Counted from the stretch's first letter, positions 22,741-34,098 are shown. The stretch is 39,291 bases of DNA from an uncultured Nitrosomonadales bacterium (GCA_903915035.1 CAIWRI010000048.1:1-39291), one strand, 5' to 3'. The notes: generated by a model not told the origin, from the sequence alone. Program-made: numbers and translations.

Positions 22741-23245
22741 AATAAAACACCCTTATCGATTGACGTAAACGGCAATTCAAATTATATCGGGGGATAAGTG
22801 CGACTGTATGCTAAATATATCGGGAAAACAATATGCCGAAGTGTATAGGTAATTCGGGAAAATTATCTTGGCTCTATGTGATTTGTAGTGGATACATCAA
22901 AATACATTTGCCGGTGGCAGACCGGCTGCTGGTTACCTTCTTTTGCGTCGCCAAAAGAAAGTAACCCAAGAAAAGGTGACCCCGGTTTACCGCGCCGCCA
23001 GTTTGCTGCCAATCTGGCGGCGTACCCTCGATAGCCTGCAAACAGCGGGGCTGTGCAACTCGCACGATCCGCTGCGCGTCCACGTGCTCAAACAGTGCGC
23101 GCCCAACTGCGCCGCTTGTTTGTGATCTATCTTCGGCGGCGCACAGGGGCTCGGTATTGCAAGTTATGCACAGCATTCATGGCATTATTAGCTTTGAGTT
23201 TTTTACTTTACTCGACTTAAACAGAGCTATTATCACGTCGAGGAA
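22741..23245. other. Intergenic region between spoT and the GH31 gene
   Basis: Upstream of the GH31 gene (minus strand) there is an AT-rich promoter-like area at 22741-22870. The rest is the hairpin-bearing repeat listed separately, then T-rich DNA beyond the spoT stop. No coding gene is supported. Confidence 0.5.
22931..23150 (+). repeat. Dispersed intergenic repeat with two hairpins
   Basis: The sequence TCTTTTG-CGTCGC-CAAAAGA followed by AAGTAACCCAAGAAAAGGTG is, from memory, a dispersed repeat common in betaproteobacterial genomes, where it produces false ORFs. A second hairpin has perfect arms CGCCGCCAG (22993-23001) and CTGGCGGCG (23014-23022). The right end, near 23150, is an estimate. 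Confidence 0.6.
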
Positions 23246-25357
23246 TTAGCCGCCGTTTTGTATGCGGAGAATGCGGATGACTTCGGGGATGATACGCATA
23301 CTACGCATGATGCTGGCCAGATGCTGGCGGTTGTTTACTTCCAGCGTAAAATTCAGCGCCGTATATTCACCCTCACTGGCGAAGCTGACATTTTCGATAT
23401 TGGATTCCGCTTCTGCAATGGCAGCGGCGATTTTAGCCAGTACGCCGCGTTGATTGGCAACCAGTAGTTTGAGACTGACGGCGAAGGTGCGCGTAATATT
23501 TTTGTCCCACACCACATCCAGCCATTGTCCGTTGTGGTGTCCTTTGCGCAATACAGGACAATCGTGGGTGTGCACAACCAGACCTTGTCCGCTTTTGATT
23601 ACGCCGATAATCGGATCGCCCGGAATGGGGCGGCAACAGGTGGCAAATTGCACCGCCATGCCTTCGGTGCCCTGAATCGTGATCACCGGATTGACGATGG
23701 TTTCACTGGGAGTGACTTCAACATTGCCAGCCAACTGCCTTGCAACGACCATGTTGAGCCGGCGTCCCAGTCCGATGTCGGCTAAGATTTCCTGGCGCGA
23801 TTTGACACCGGTATCTTTTAGCAGTTTATCCCAACAGTTGTCCTGAATGTCTGTCGATTTTACGCCCAGTGTATGCAGGGCCTGATTCAGCAGTCGTTCA
23901 CCGAGCAGTGCGGATTCGCCCGATTGCATGGTTTTCAGGAAGTGGCGAATGTGGCTGCGCGCTTTGTTGGTGGTGACGTAGGTAAGCCAGGCAGGGTTCG
24001 GCTTGGCATTTGGTGCGGTGATGATTTCAACGCGGTCGCCGTTGCGAAGTTCGCTGCGTAGCGGTACCAGTTCGTGGTTGATTTTAACGGCGATGCAGCG
24101 GTCGCCGATGTTGGTATGTACGTTGTAGGCGAAATCTACCGCTGTTGCACCACGCGGCAAAGACAGTATTTTTCCTTTTGGTGTGAATACATACACCGCA
24201 TCAGGAAACAGATCCACCTTCAAATGCTCCATAAACTCAGCCGAGGTGCTGCTGTCATTGAGGCTTTCCAGCAGTTCCTGTAGCCACTGGTGTGTCTTCT
24301 GATGCAATTCGTTAATGGTGGAAGGGCCACTCTTGTATAGCCAGTGGGAAGCAACACCGGCATCGGCAATCCGGTGCATTTCATTGGTGCGAATCTGGAC
24401 TTCTATCGGCGTGCCAAACGGGCCGAACAAGGTGCTGTGCAGCGATTGGTAGCCATTGGCCTTGGGAATGGCAATATAGTCTTTGATTTTTCCGGGTATC
24501 GGTTTATATAGGGCATGCAACGCACCCAGCGCCAGATAACAGGAGCCGCTGTCTTCAACCAGCACGCGGAAACCGTAAATATCCAGCACCTCTGAAAATG
24601 CCAGCGATTTTTTCTGCATCTTCTTGTAGATGCTGTAGATGTTCTTTTCACGACCGGTGACTTCAGCCTTGATGTTCTTTTTTTCAAGCTGTTGCCGGAT
24701 TGCTTCAAGTATTTTTCCTACCACTTCGCGGCGATTACCGCGTGCGACTTTCAGAGCCTTGGACAGCACAGCATAGCGATTAGGATGTAAATGTTTGAAA
24801 CTTAAATCCTGCAGTTCAAGATAGATTTCGTTCAAGCCCAGTCGATTGGCAATCGGCGCGTAGATCTCCATCGTTTCGCGTGCGATTCGCTCGCACTTCT
24901 CCGGTGTCATGGAACCCAGGGTGCGCATGTTGTGCAACCGGTCGGCAAGTTTAATCAGGATGACGCGCACATCACGCGCCATGGCCAGCAGCATTTTGCG
25001 GAAATTTTCCGCCTGCGCATCTTCACGCGTTTCAAAATGAACGCGTTCCAGCTTGCTTAAACCCTCGACCAGATCAGCGACAGGTTTGCCGAATTTTTCG
25101 GCAATTTGCTCCGAAGTGATTTCGGTGTCCTCGACAACATCATGCAACAGGGCTGCAATGATGGATTGCGTATCCAAGCGCAAGGGCGCGAGTATTCGGG
25201 CCACTGCTATCGGATGCGTAACATAGGGATCGCCGGACTGACGGGTTTGACCCTGATGGGCAATGCGGCTGAATTCGATCGCTGCACGGATGTGTTCGAC
25301 ATCCTGTGGTTTCAGGTAGTCTGCAACCTCTTTAATCAGTAATTCTGCATCAGCCAT
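23246..25357 (-). CDS. spoT: Bifunctional (p)ppGpp synthetase/hydrolase SpoT
   Basis: This 703-residue RelA/SpoT homologue controls the stringent response. The HD hydrolase domain is intact: H48, H72-D73 and E76-D77 in THPI and LLHDVVEDT, and LIKLADRLHNMRT. The synthetase domain (about 240-350) has REKNIYSIYKKM, IKDYIAIPKANGYQSLHS and EVQIRTNEMH. A TGS domain (about 385-450, VFTPKGKILSLPRGATAVDFAYNVHT), a zinc-finger-like region with CCRPIPGDPI, and a C-terminal ACT domain follow. Both activities therefore look present. The position after gmk and rpoZ, with 33 bp to rpoZ, is the conserved SpoT neighbourhood of proteobacteria and favours SpoT over RelA. Confidence 0.96.
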   Translation of the reverse strand: MADAELLIKEVADYLKPQDVEHIRAAIEFSRIAHQGQTRQSGDPYVTHPIAVARILAPLRLDTQSIIAALLHDVVEDTEITSEQIAEKFGKPVADLVEGLSKLERVHFETREDAQAENFRKMLLAMARDVRVILIKLADRLHNMRTLGSMTPEKCERIARETMEIYAPIANRLGLNEIYLELQDLSFKHLHPNRYAVLSKALKVARGNRREVVGKILEAIRQQLEKKNIKAEVTGREKNIYSIYKKMQKKSLAFSEVLDIYGFRVLVEDSGSCYLALGALHALYKPIPGKIKDYIAIPKANGYQSLHSTLFGPFGTPIEVQIRTNEMHRIADAGVASHWLYKSGPSTINELHQKTHQWLQELLESLNDSSTSAEFMEHLKVDLFPDAVYVFTPKGKILSLPRGATAVDFAYNVHTNIGDRCIAVKINHELVPLRSELRNGDRVEIITAPNAKPNPAWLTYVTTNKARSHIRHFLKTMQSGESALLGERLLNQALHTLGVKSTDIQDNCWDKLLKDTGVKSRQEILADIGLGRRLNMVVARQLAGNVEVTPSETIVNPVITIQGTEGMAVQFATCCRPIPGDPIIGVIKSGQGLVVHTHDCPVLRKGHHNGQWLDVVWDKNITRTFAVSLKLLVANQRGVLAKIAAAIAEAESNIENVSFASEGEYTALNFTLEVNNRQHLASIMRSMRIIPEVIRILRIQNGG

Positions 25358-25390
25358 GTATTGCCTGCTTTTGAATAATGCAGAGGGGTG

Positions 25391-25597
25391 TTAAGCCTGG
25401 CCGCGGTTGAGTATTTCAACGCCAACTTTGCCTTTGCTGATTTCACGCAAGGCGACCACGGTCGGTTTGTCGCGGCTTTCAGGTACCAGATGCGAGGCAC
25501 CATTGGCGATCTGACGTGCGCGAAAAGCGGCTGCCAGTGTCATGTCAAAGCGATTCGGGATATGTGCCAAGCACTCTTCTACGGTAATACGAGCCAT
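25391..25597 (-). CDS. rpoZ: RNA polymerase omega subunit
   Basis: This 68-residue omega subunit promotes assembly and stability of RNA polymerase and forms one ppGpp-binding site with beta-prime. It begins [20 protein letters not shown], with the family core ARQIANG followed by the [12 protein letters not shown] segment. The length is normal for the beta-proteobacterial form. It lies between gmk (3 bp) and spoT (33 bp) in the usual order, which ties guanylate metabolism, polymerase and alarmone control in one transcript. Confidence 0.97.
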   Translation of the reverse strand: MARITVEECLAHIPNRFDMTLAAAFRARQIANGASHLVPESRDKPTVVALREISKGKVGVEILNRGQA

Positions 25598-25600
25598 AAT

Positions 25601-26212
25601 TTACTCCTGTAATTGATTAATTAAACTTTGATGACGGGTCAGTTGGCGGGTTGTCCGCAAACGAGCAGCCAGCACGACGGCGTTGAATTCTTTCAATGCC
25701 TCGTTTAAATTGTTGTTGATGATAACATAATCGAATTCGGCTACATGTGCGACATCTTCACGGGCGGCCTTCATACGATGTTCAATGACCTTTTCACTGT
25801 CGGTGCCGCGGCCTTTGAGGCGTCGTTCCAGTTCTGCAATCGAGGGCGGCAGGATGAAAATACTGATGCAGTCAGGGCAAATGCTTCGCACTTGTGCAGC
25901 ACCCTGCCAGTCTATTTCCAGCAAAATATCTCGATCCCTGGCGTTTTCCTGGGAAATCCAATACTGTGAGGTGCCGTAAAAATTGCCGTAAACTTCAGCA
26001 CTTTCCAGAAAATCACCGCGCGTTGCCATCTCAAGAAAAGTTTCACGGCTGACAAAATGATAGGCAACACCGTCAACTTCACCGGTTCGCGGTGTCCGCG
26101 TGGTGTAGGAAATCGACAAATTAATCTGTGGATTGGTGGCGAGTAAGGCGTGTACTAAGCTGGTCTTGCCGGCACCGGAGGGGGCGCTGATGATAAACAG
26201 ACTTCCTGACAT
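25601..26212 (-). CDS. gmk: Guanylate kinase
   Basis: This 203-residue enzyme phosphorylates GMP to GDP with ATP. The P-loop SAPSGAGKTSL is at residues about 8-18. The GMP-binding region has SYTTRTPRTGEVDGVAYHF, and the lid region ERRLKGRGTDSEKVIEHRM carries the conserved arginines. Length and ends match the family. It is the first gene of the gmk-rpoZ-spoT operon. An AGT/GGAGT-like site precedes the ATG. Confidence 0.97.
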   Translation of the reverse strand: MSGSLFIISAPSGAGKTSLVHALLATNPQINLSISYTTRTPRTGEVDGVAYHFVSRETFLEMATRGDFLESAEVYGNFYGTSQYWISQENARDRDILLEIDWQGAAQVRSICPDCISIFILPPSIAELERRLKGRGTDSEKVIEHRMKAAREDVAHVAEFDYVIINNNLNEALKEFNAVVLAARLRTTRQLTRHQSLINQLQE

Positions 26213-26592
26213 AAAAAACTCCAGTTATTCCAAACTATGGATTTGAATTTGAATGCAATGTGTAACTGAGTGATTTAACGTGCGATGTAGCAATGTTGCT
26301 GTTAATTTGCCAGGCGCCTTAACGCACACAAATTAACATCGTACTCTTGCCGGTTAACTTTCTGCATTTTACACGATACCAGTAGTCTAAATTTTAACTG
26401 GGCATAAAAAATCGCCTGTCCGTCCCGGTTAAAGTGGTCAGCCTTTGCAAAATAAGGCTTCATGTATTTATTTTGAATTGCGTAATCGTTTGTAAACTTA
26501 CTCATAAACAGCGTAATTACTGTGTATTTTTCAATATGCGTTTATTGATTTTAACTGTCTGATAAAACAATAAAATCGGGGTTTTTATAGGT
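26213..26592. other. AT-rich divergent region between gmk and the small XRE gene
   Basis: A 67-codon frame on the minus strand (26302-26505) crosses this stretch but lacks a ribosome-binding site and a recognisable product. The DNA is AT-rich and probably carries the gmk promoter near its left end. Confidence 0.4.
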
Positions 26593-26621
26593 AGTAATCG
26601 GGTAATAATATTACGATTACT
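26593..26621 (+). promoter_or_regulatory. Near-perfect 29-bp palindrome, likely operator of the XRE gene
   Basis: Outer arms AGTAATCG (26593-26600) and CGATTACT (26614-26621) enclose an inner perfect 13-bp palindrome GTAATAATATTAC (26602-26614). Further half-sites follow: GGTAATCAT (26632-26640), and GATTACTTG (26691-26699), which overlaps the XRE start codon region. Autoregulation by the adjacent regulator is the simplest reading. Confidence 0.65.
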
Positions 26622-26688
26622 TGCCATAGACGGTAATCATTAGTTGGTATATATTGGTCGATATCGAATAATTATTTCTATTGAAATT

Positions 26689-26943
26689 ATGATTACTTGT
26701 CGTTTATCTTCTATTTTAGGCGCAAAGCGCCTCAAGGTTTCTGATGTATGCAGGGCAACGGGTATTGCGCGCGCTACGATAGATCGCTATTACTACGACA
26801 AGGTAAACAGGTTTGATCGCGAGGTGTTGTCCAAGCTTTGTTATTATCTGCAAGTGGCGCCAGGTGAGCTATTGGTGGTAATTGAACGGGGTAAGCTATT
26901 TGATAACTACTTTGATTTTCTGGATAATGCGAAAAATGATTGA
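26689..26943 (+). CDS. Small XRE/Cro-type helix-turn-helix regulator
   Basis: This is an 84-residue protein from the ATG at 26689. Residues 1-63 form a single Cro/CI-type helix-turn-helix domain: MITCRLSSILGAKRLKVSDV, then CRATGIARATIDRYYYDKV and LSKLCYYLQVAPGELLVV. It resembles the short XRE regulators that begin 'MI-C-LS-L-G---' and use a C-terminal LC--L-V--G-L segment. A longer frame from 26644 exists, but the family start is here. No clear Shine-Dalgarno is seen, and a GATTAC half-site lies over the start. The stop overlaps the next gene by 8 bp, suggesting a coupled pair. Confidence 0.8.
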   Translation: MITCRLSSILGAKRLKVSDVCRATGIARATIDRYYYDKVNRFDREVLSKLCYYLQVAPGELLVVIERGKLFDNYFDFLDNAKND

Positions 26944-27160
26944 ACGTGAACTTAAGTTATTGCTGAGCGCCAGCGCATTCAAGTGCATTCAAGTGCATTA
27001 TGCAGTTATGGCGCAAGGCTACATGATTATTGCTGACGGAAATCCTTTGGGAACGAAAAAACGCGAAACGCGCGAATTTAAAACGCTTGATACCGCCGCC
27101 AAATTTTTATTCAGAACCGGGGTTGCAGATTTTACAGTGAAATTAAAAACCAGCTTCTGA
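26936..27160 (+). CDS. Small partner protein of the XRE regulator, unknown
   Basis: This 74-residue basic protein begins at an ATG (26936) that overlaps the XRE stop. I do not recognise a family. It reads MIERELKLLLSASAFKCIQV at the start and has a strand-like middle (AQGYMIIADG) and a helix with TLDTAAKFLFRTGV near the end. A 10-bp tandem duplication GCATTCAAGT (26975-26994, plus a partial third) lies near the start; removing one copy would shift the frame to an early stop. The overlap with a DNA-binding gene that has its own palindrome recalls toxin-antitoxin or phage regulator pairs, but no toxin motif is visible. Confidence 0.65.
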   Translation: MIERELKLLLSASAFKCIQVHYAVMAQGYMIIADGNPLGTKKRETREFKTLDTAAKFLFRTGVADFTVKLKTSF

Positions 27161-27223
27161 TTTTTAGATTTTTTTGTCACTTGGTGAATACTGTTATCCT
27201 CCGGTTTCAGACTGGTTGTTGCC

Positions 27224-28540
27224 TCAAAACTGTGAAGTGTGTCCCTTTACGCACAGTTCGGCGCAGCGCAGCCCGCTTTGTACTGCGCCTTCCAGCGTGG
27301 CAGGATATTCGCCTTGGGTGTAATCGCCTGCAAGAAATAAACAGGGCAGGGGGGTTCGTTGTGCCGGGCGTTGCAAGTCGGGCGTGCAGGCAAAGGTTGC
27401 GCGCTTCTCTGCAATCACTTTTAACCACTGCGGCGTATCGGTAAAACCGAACTCCTTGTGCAACTCCGCAATCACTTTTTGACCCAGTTCGTCATGGGAC
27501 AAGTTCTGGTGCCGTCCTTCTGCACTGATCACACTGGCGATCAGGCCGTGCTGTCCTGAAATTTGTCCTTTATCAAACAGCCACTGACTATAGCGCTGAT
27601 GCAGACCGAGCATCGCGTAAGGTAATTTGACCCGGGGCGGATATTGCAGGTACAGGGTATAAATCGGCTGATGCTGTAAGGATTCGATTTGTGCCACTAC
27701 CGGCGCGAGTGTATCAAAGGCGTTCAGCAGTCTGGCTGTTGTCACGGGCGGTGTGGCGCAAATCACGTGGCTGAAATATAGCGAACCCCGTTTGGTGGTG
27801 ATTTCCATGCCATCTTCATGGGGACGCAAGCTTTCCACGCCGCAGGAGGTCAGTACATGTCCACCGTATTTTTTGATATAGCGTGCTGCGCGTGCCGGGA
27901 ACAGAGAGGTAAAATCTATGCGCGGGATCAGCATATCGCTGTCGGCACGAGTTTGATTTAAGGCGTCTTTCAGTACGTTCAGTAACACACGGGCTGAAGC
28001 GATAACAACGGGGGTGTTAAGCGCGGCAATACACAGCGGTTCCCAGAGTTTTTGTATCAGTGCTGTGCTTTGATCGTAGCGGGTGAGCAGTTCGCTGGCC
28101 GCCATGTCTTGGGGCAGTTTGAAATGCATTTTCCGCAGCGTGAGCATGAAGCGTGCTGCGGAAATTCGTTCTCTCCAGGTCAGACCGTGCGCAAGGAGCA
28201 GTGCGATCAGAAGATGAAGAGGGGCGGGTAGTCGTGGTGCGTGCAGTGAAAAATGACCATGCAAATCGAGTTGCAAAGGCTGCCGCAGAAAATCCTGTTC
28301 GATGTTGCCGCCGACCTGTTTAATCAGGCGCAAGGTCTGGTGATAACAGCCCAGTAACAGATGCTGGCCGTTGTCCAGTTGCGTGCCCTGATAAGTTACG
28401 CCGCGCGCACGTCCGCCCAACTGTCTTGCGCTTTCAAATACTGTTACCTGTATGCCTTGTTCTGCCAGGGCCACAGCGGCGGCCATGCCCGCATAGCCTG
28501 CACCAATGATGGCAACATTCAAGTTCTCATGCTTGTTCAT
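27224..28540 (-). CDS. hpnE: Hydroxysqualene dehydroxylase HpnE
   Basis: This 438-residue FAD-dependent amine-oxidase-fold enzyme reduces hydroxysqualene to squalene, the last step from farnesyl diphosphate in the HpnC/D/E route to hopanoids. The N-terminal Rossmann motif is AIIGAGYAGMAAAVALAEQG followed by VTVFES and GGRARG. The C-terminal FAD segment is LFLAGDYTQGEYPATLEGAVQSG (read in parts). I take the ATG at 28540, which starts MNKHENLNVAIIGAG just past the hpnD stop, because the longer frame from 28582 only translates hpnD in another frame. No strong Shine-Dalgarno is seen, so translation may be coupled to hpnD. Confidence 0.92.
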   Translation of the reverse strand: MNKHENLNVAIIGAGYAGMAAAVALAEQGIQVTVFESARQLGGRARGVTYQGTQLDNGQHLLLGCYHQTLRLIKQVGGNIEQDFLRQPLQLDLHGHFSLHAPRLPAPLHLLIALLLAHGLTWRERISAARFMLTLRKMHFKLPQDMAASELLTRYDQSTALIQKLWEPLCIAALNTPVVIASARVLLNVLKDALNQTRADSDMLIPRIDFTSLFPARAARYIKKYGGHVLTSCGVESLRPHEDGMEITTKRGSLYFSHVICATPPVTTARLLNAFDTLAPVVAQIESLQHQPIYTLYLQYPPRVKLPYAMLGLHQRYSQWLFDKGQISGQHGLIASVISAEGRHQNLSHDELGQKVIAELHKEFGFTDTPQWLKVIAEKRATFACTPDLQRPAQRTPLPCLFLAGDYTQGEYPATLEGAVQSGLRCAELCVKGHTSQF

Positions 28541-28548
28541 GGCGTTCG

Positions 28549-29382
28549 CTATGCACTGATCCAGGTTGTCCAGGCCAGCCACAGTTTACGCAACGGGGTG
28601 AGCGAGACACGCTCTTTTAATACATGACAGCCGGAACTGATTACTTCATCCAGCGTTGCGCGATAAATCTTCGCCATAATCAGGCCGGTACGCTGGTTTT
28701 TCCTGTCCACTGCGGGTAATTGCGAGAGAGCCAGCTGGTAGTAGTGCTGTGCACGGTCAATCTGTAACGCCATCAGTTTCTGGAAGTTTTCACTCTCGCG
28801 TGCATTGAGGATATCGGCAGCGGTTACATTAAAACGTTTCATTTCATCCATAGGCAGGTAGATGCGGTTACGTCTGGCATCTTCACCGACATCGCGGATA
28901 ATGTTGGTGAGCTGAAAGGCCAATCCCAGATCATGCGCGTATTTGAGTGTTTGCCGGTCCTGGTAGCCGAAAATTTCCACCGACAACAGACCGACCACTG
29001 AGGCTACCCGGTAGCAATATAACTGTAGTGATTTGAAATCATTGTAGCGTGGCTGGTCAAGATCCATCTCCATTCCGTCTATGATTTCAAGCAGTAACTC
29101 CTGCGCCATGTTGAACTGTACAACGACGGGCACCAGTGCGATGGCTACCGGGTGCTGTGGCTTCCCTCCGTAGATTTCAGCCACCTGTCCGCGCCACCAG
29201 TTAAGGGTGGTACGGGCGACCTGTTCATCAGTGCATTCGTCCACCACATCATCTACTTCGCGGCAGAAAGCATACAGTGCAGTGATTGCGCGGCGCTTTG
29301 CCTTGGGCAAAAACAGAAAACTGTAATAAAAACTGGAGCCGCTGGCGGCCGCTTTGTCTTGGCAATATTGGTCTGGAGTCAT
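28549..29382 (-). CDS. hpnD: Presqualene diphosphate synthase HpnD
   Basis: This 277-residue squalene/phytoene-synthase-fold enzyme condenses two farnesyl diphosphates to presqualene diphosphate. Aspartate-rich motif 1 is DDVVDE (about residues 42-47) and motif 2 lies in IIRDVGEDARRNRIYLP. It begins MTPDQYCQDKAAASGSSFYY, the usual HpnD opening. It lies 149 bp after hpnC, across an AT-rich gap that may hold an extra promoter, and directly before hpnE. HpnD is told from HpnC by its opening and by its place beside hpnE. Confidence 0.93.
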   Translation of the reverse strand: MTPDQYCQDKAAASGSSFYYSFLFLPKAKRRAITALYAFCREVDDVVDECTDEQVARTTLNWWRGQVAEIYGGKPQHPVAIALVPVVVQFNMAQELLLEIIDGMEMDLDQPRYNDFKSLQLYCYRVASVVGLLSVEIFGYQDRQTLKYAHDLGLAFQLTNIIRDVGEDARRNRIYLPMDEMKRFNVTAADILNARESENFQKLMALQIDRAQHYYQLALSQLPAVDRKNQRTGLIMAKIYRATLDEVISSGCHVLKERVSLTPLRKLWLAWTTWISA

Positions 29383-29531
29383 GTTATAAATCTACAATCG
29401 TTTTATTTCCACAAAAGGCACTAAATAAACCCAAAACCTATCTCATAAATTAAACTCATGTGTCAGGAACTGATTTATTGAGTGGATTTTTATTGAATAT
29501 TTTAGTGTATTTCGTGGACTGGGGTTTATGG

Positions 29532-30341
29532 TTAATAGCTGTAGGGCGCAGATTTGCATAACATGATAACCCAGTCCAGGGGGCCTAATACCGGGCGGTG
29601 ATGAAAAACGTCGTAATCGACGGCTTCGATCTTGTTCAGAATGCGCAATCCTCCTGCGATGATCATACGCATTTCAAGACCGATGCGCCCGGTAAGCACA
29701 CTGCCCAGCGGCGCTCCTTGCAGCATCAGTTGACGGGTACGCTGAATCTGAAACTTCATCAATTTTCGCCAGTCTTCATTACAGTTTTGTTGTAGAAGCT
29801 GATTTTCATCGACGCCGAAGCGTGCCATTTCATCCAGCGGCAGATAAACGCGGCCGATCTGCCAGTCCTTTGCGACATCCTGCCAGAAGTTAATCAACTG
29901 CAAACTGCTGCAAATTGCATCCGAATAGGCCAGATTAACCGGCGTGGCTTCGCCGTACAGATGCAGCATCAGCTGGCCTACCGGATTGGCTGAACGCCGG
30001 CAATAGTCAAGCAGTTCGGCGTAATTATCATAGCGTTTCTTGACCACATCCTGTGAGAAGGCATTCAGCAGTTCGTGAAACGGTTGCAGCGGAAGTTGGT
30101 ATTGCAGGATTGTTGCGGCGAGATGACGGAATAACGGCGTTGCGGGCGTCTCATTGATGCGAGCCAGCTTATCCCTGAATGCCTCCAGTTGTAGCAGGCG
30201 TTCCTCATCAGGCAGATTGCCCTCGTCGGCGATGTCATCCGCAGCTCTTGCAAAATGATAGATAGCTGCCACCGGACGCCTCAATCTTTTAGGCATCAAG
30301 ATAGACGCGACCGGGAAATTCTCGTAATGATCTACGGGCAT
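29532..30341 (-). CDS. hpnC: Hydroxysqualene synthase HpnC
   Basis: This 269-residue squalene-synthase-fold enzyme converts presqualene diphosphate to hydroxysqualene. Motif 1 is ADDIADEG (about residues 34-41) and motif 2 is FWQDVAKDWQIGRVYLP. The opening HYENFPVASILMPKRLRRP is characteristic of HpnC. Its ATG comes 2 bp after the prmB stop, so it belongs to the dap-prmB transcript by position even though its product works with HpnD and HpnE. No squalene-hopene cyclase gene lies in the window. Confidence 0.93.
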   Translation of the reverse strand: MPVDHYENFPVASILMPKRLRRPVAAIYHFARAADDIADEGNLPDEERLLQLEAFRDKLARINETPATPLFRHLAATILQYQLPLQPFHELLNAFSQDVVKKRYDNYAELLDYCRRSANPVGQLMLHLYGEATPVNLAYSDAICSSLQLINFWQDVAKDWQIGRVYLPLDEMARFGVDENQLLQQNCNEDWRKLMKFQIQRTRQLMLQGAPLGSVLTGRIGLEMRMIIAGGLRILNKIEAVDYDVFHHRPVLGPLDWVIMLCKSAPYSY

Positions 30342-30343
30342 AT

Positions 30344-32726
<2,383 letters not shown>

Positions 32727-32884
32727 TGGAAGTCCGGGTAGTAATACTTTGCTACTCCCTCCCGCTTGCGGGACAAGCCGTGACTTATCTGCGTGCAGAC
32801 TTGGTCGATGGGCTATTTGCTCCATCAGGGAGCTGGAAGGGAAGGGAGCAGGCGCGTCAGAATGAAGCGTATTTTTCATGTCTG
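32727..32884 (-). other. Intergenic stretch between pilU and the arsC-like gene with inverted repeats
   Basis: CCCGCTTGCGGG (around 32761-32772) is a perfect 12-bp inverted repeat. A CTCCCTCCC/GGGAAGGGAG pair flanks most of the stretch. It looks like a degenerate copy of the CCCTC-type palindromic repeats seen in the hsd genes. It carries a possible N-terminal extension of the arsC-like frame, which I do not accept. Confidence 0.4.
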
Positions 32885-34027
32885 TCAAGTTTGATCCAAA
32901 TCAAGTTTAATATTGCTGAAGTCGGAAGCTGCGGAAAGGCTTTGAGTCTTTGTTGGAGTATGGTTGCCGCGCCGTGAAAAGTCGATCATTGCGGAGAGGT
33001 TGCTTGACGAATCTGCATTGCGCATGGCTTCTTCCTTACTGATCGTACCGGATTGATACAAATGATAAAGCGCGTGCTCAAAAGTTTGTGAACCGATGGA
33101 GACGCTTTTTTCGATCGCGTCGTGAATATTGTCGATATCGTCATTCTTAATCATTTCTGCAATCAGCGTCGTATTCAGCAATATTTCCACAGCAGGTACT
33201 TGCTTGCCCTGTAAGTTGCGCACCAGACGCTGTGAAATCACTGCGCGTAAACACATGGAAAGATCGGATAAAACATTTTTGCGTGAGTCATAAGGGAAAA
33301 AATTAACGATGCGATTGAGCGCGTGATAACTGTTGTTGGCATGTAACGTGGTCAGGCATAGATGCCCGGTTTGCGCAAAAATCAGCGCGTGTCTCATGGT
33401 TTCACGGTCGCGCACTTCACCTATCATCAGCACATCCGGCGCTTCACGCATACCATACGACAATGCGTTGTCATAACTTAGCGTATCTGTGCCGATCTCA
33501 CGCTGGTTTATGATTGCTTTGTCGTGAGTAAACACATATTCAATCGGCTCTTCAATGGTTAAGATATGCCCTGTTTGCTGACTGCCGCGATGATTGATCA
33601 TGGACGCCAGCGTGGTTGATTTTCCTGAACCGGTCGCACCCACCACCAGCACCAGTCCGCGTTTTTCCAGGATTAAGGATTTGAGTACGGCGGGCAGATG
33701 CAAGTCATCAATGCTGCTGATTTTACTTCTGATATGGCGAATGACAATGGCGATGTCACCGCGCTGACGGAAAATGTTGACGCGAAAGTTGCCCGCTTCC
33801 TCAAAATGACAGGAGAAATTCATCTCCATTTTGGCTTCAAATTCGATAATCTGTCTGGAGGACATCATTTCGTAGGCGATGCGTTTGATGATCTCTGCAC
33901 TCAGAATCTGTGCGTTGACCGGCATGGCGATGCCATCAATTTTGATGTTGACCGGCGCGCCGACCGAAAAGAACAGGTCGGAGGCGACGCTGTCTGCGGC
34001 CAGTTTCAGCAATGGAGTGACAATCAT
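32885..34027 (-). CDS. pilU: PilT/PilU-type type IV pilus retraction ATPase
   Basis: This 380-residue hexameric secretion ATPase powers pilus retraction. It has the N-terminal PAS-like domain (SDLFFSVGAPVNIKIDG), Walker A GATGSGKSTT, the Asp box (LTIEEPIEYVF), Walker B VLMIGEVRDRETM and the His box TTLHANN. The sequence TGHLCLTTLHANNSYHALNR with RIVNFFP is more like PilU than PilT. It stands alone among dap genes with no other pilus gene near, a placement I recall in related bacteria. A MIVTPLLKLA start fits the family. Confidence 0.88.
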   Translation of the reverse strand: MIVTPLLKLAADSVASDLFFSVGAPVNIKIDGIAMPVNAQILSAEIIKRIAYEMMSSRQIIEFEAKMEMNFSCHFEEAGNFRVNIFRQRGDIAIVIRHIRSKISSIDDLHLPAVLKSLILEKRGLVLVVGATGSGKSTTLASMINHRGSQQTGHILTIEEPIEYVFTHDKAIINQREIGTDTLSYDNALSYGMREAPDVLMIGEVRDRETMRHALIFAQTGHLCLTTLHANNSYHALNRIVNFFPYDSRKNVLSDLSMCLRAVISQRLVRNLQGKQVPAVEILLNTTLIAEMIKNDDIDNIHDAIEKSVSIGSQTFEHALYHLYQSGTISKEEAMRNADSSSNLSAMIDFSRRGNHTPTKTQSLSAASDFSNIKLDLDQT

Positions 34028-34098
34028 AAGCCTGCCTCAATAAACAGTTACAAGTTGCAAGGCGCAAGGTTTGTTGTACCTTGAACCTCGTTCCTGAA

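Noticed and set aside
22874-23176. 100-codon minus-strand frame in the spoT-GH31 gap
   Set aside because: It is a translation of the dispersed hairpin repeat (ATQKKVTSSRS type), a well-known source of false ORFs.
26302-26505. 67-codon minus-strand frame between gmk and the XRE gene
   Set aside because: No ribosome-binding site, AT-rich codons and no recognisable product; not strong enough to call a gene.
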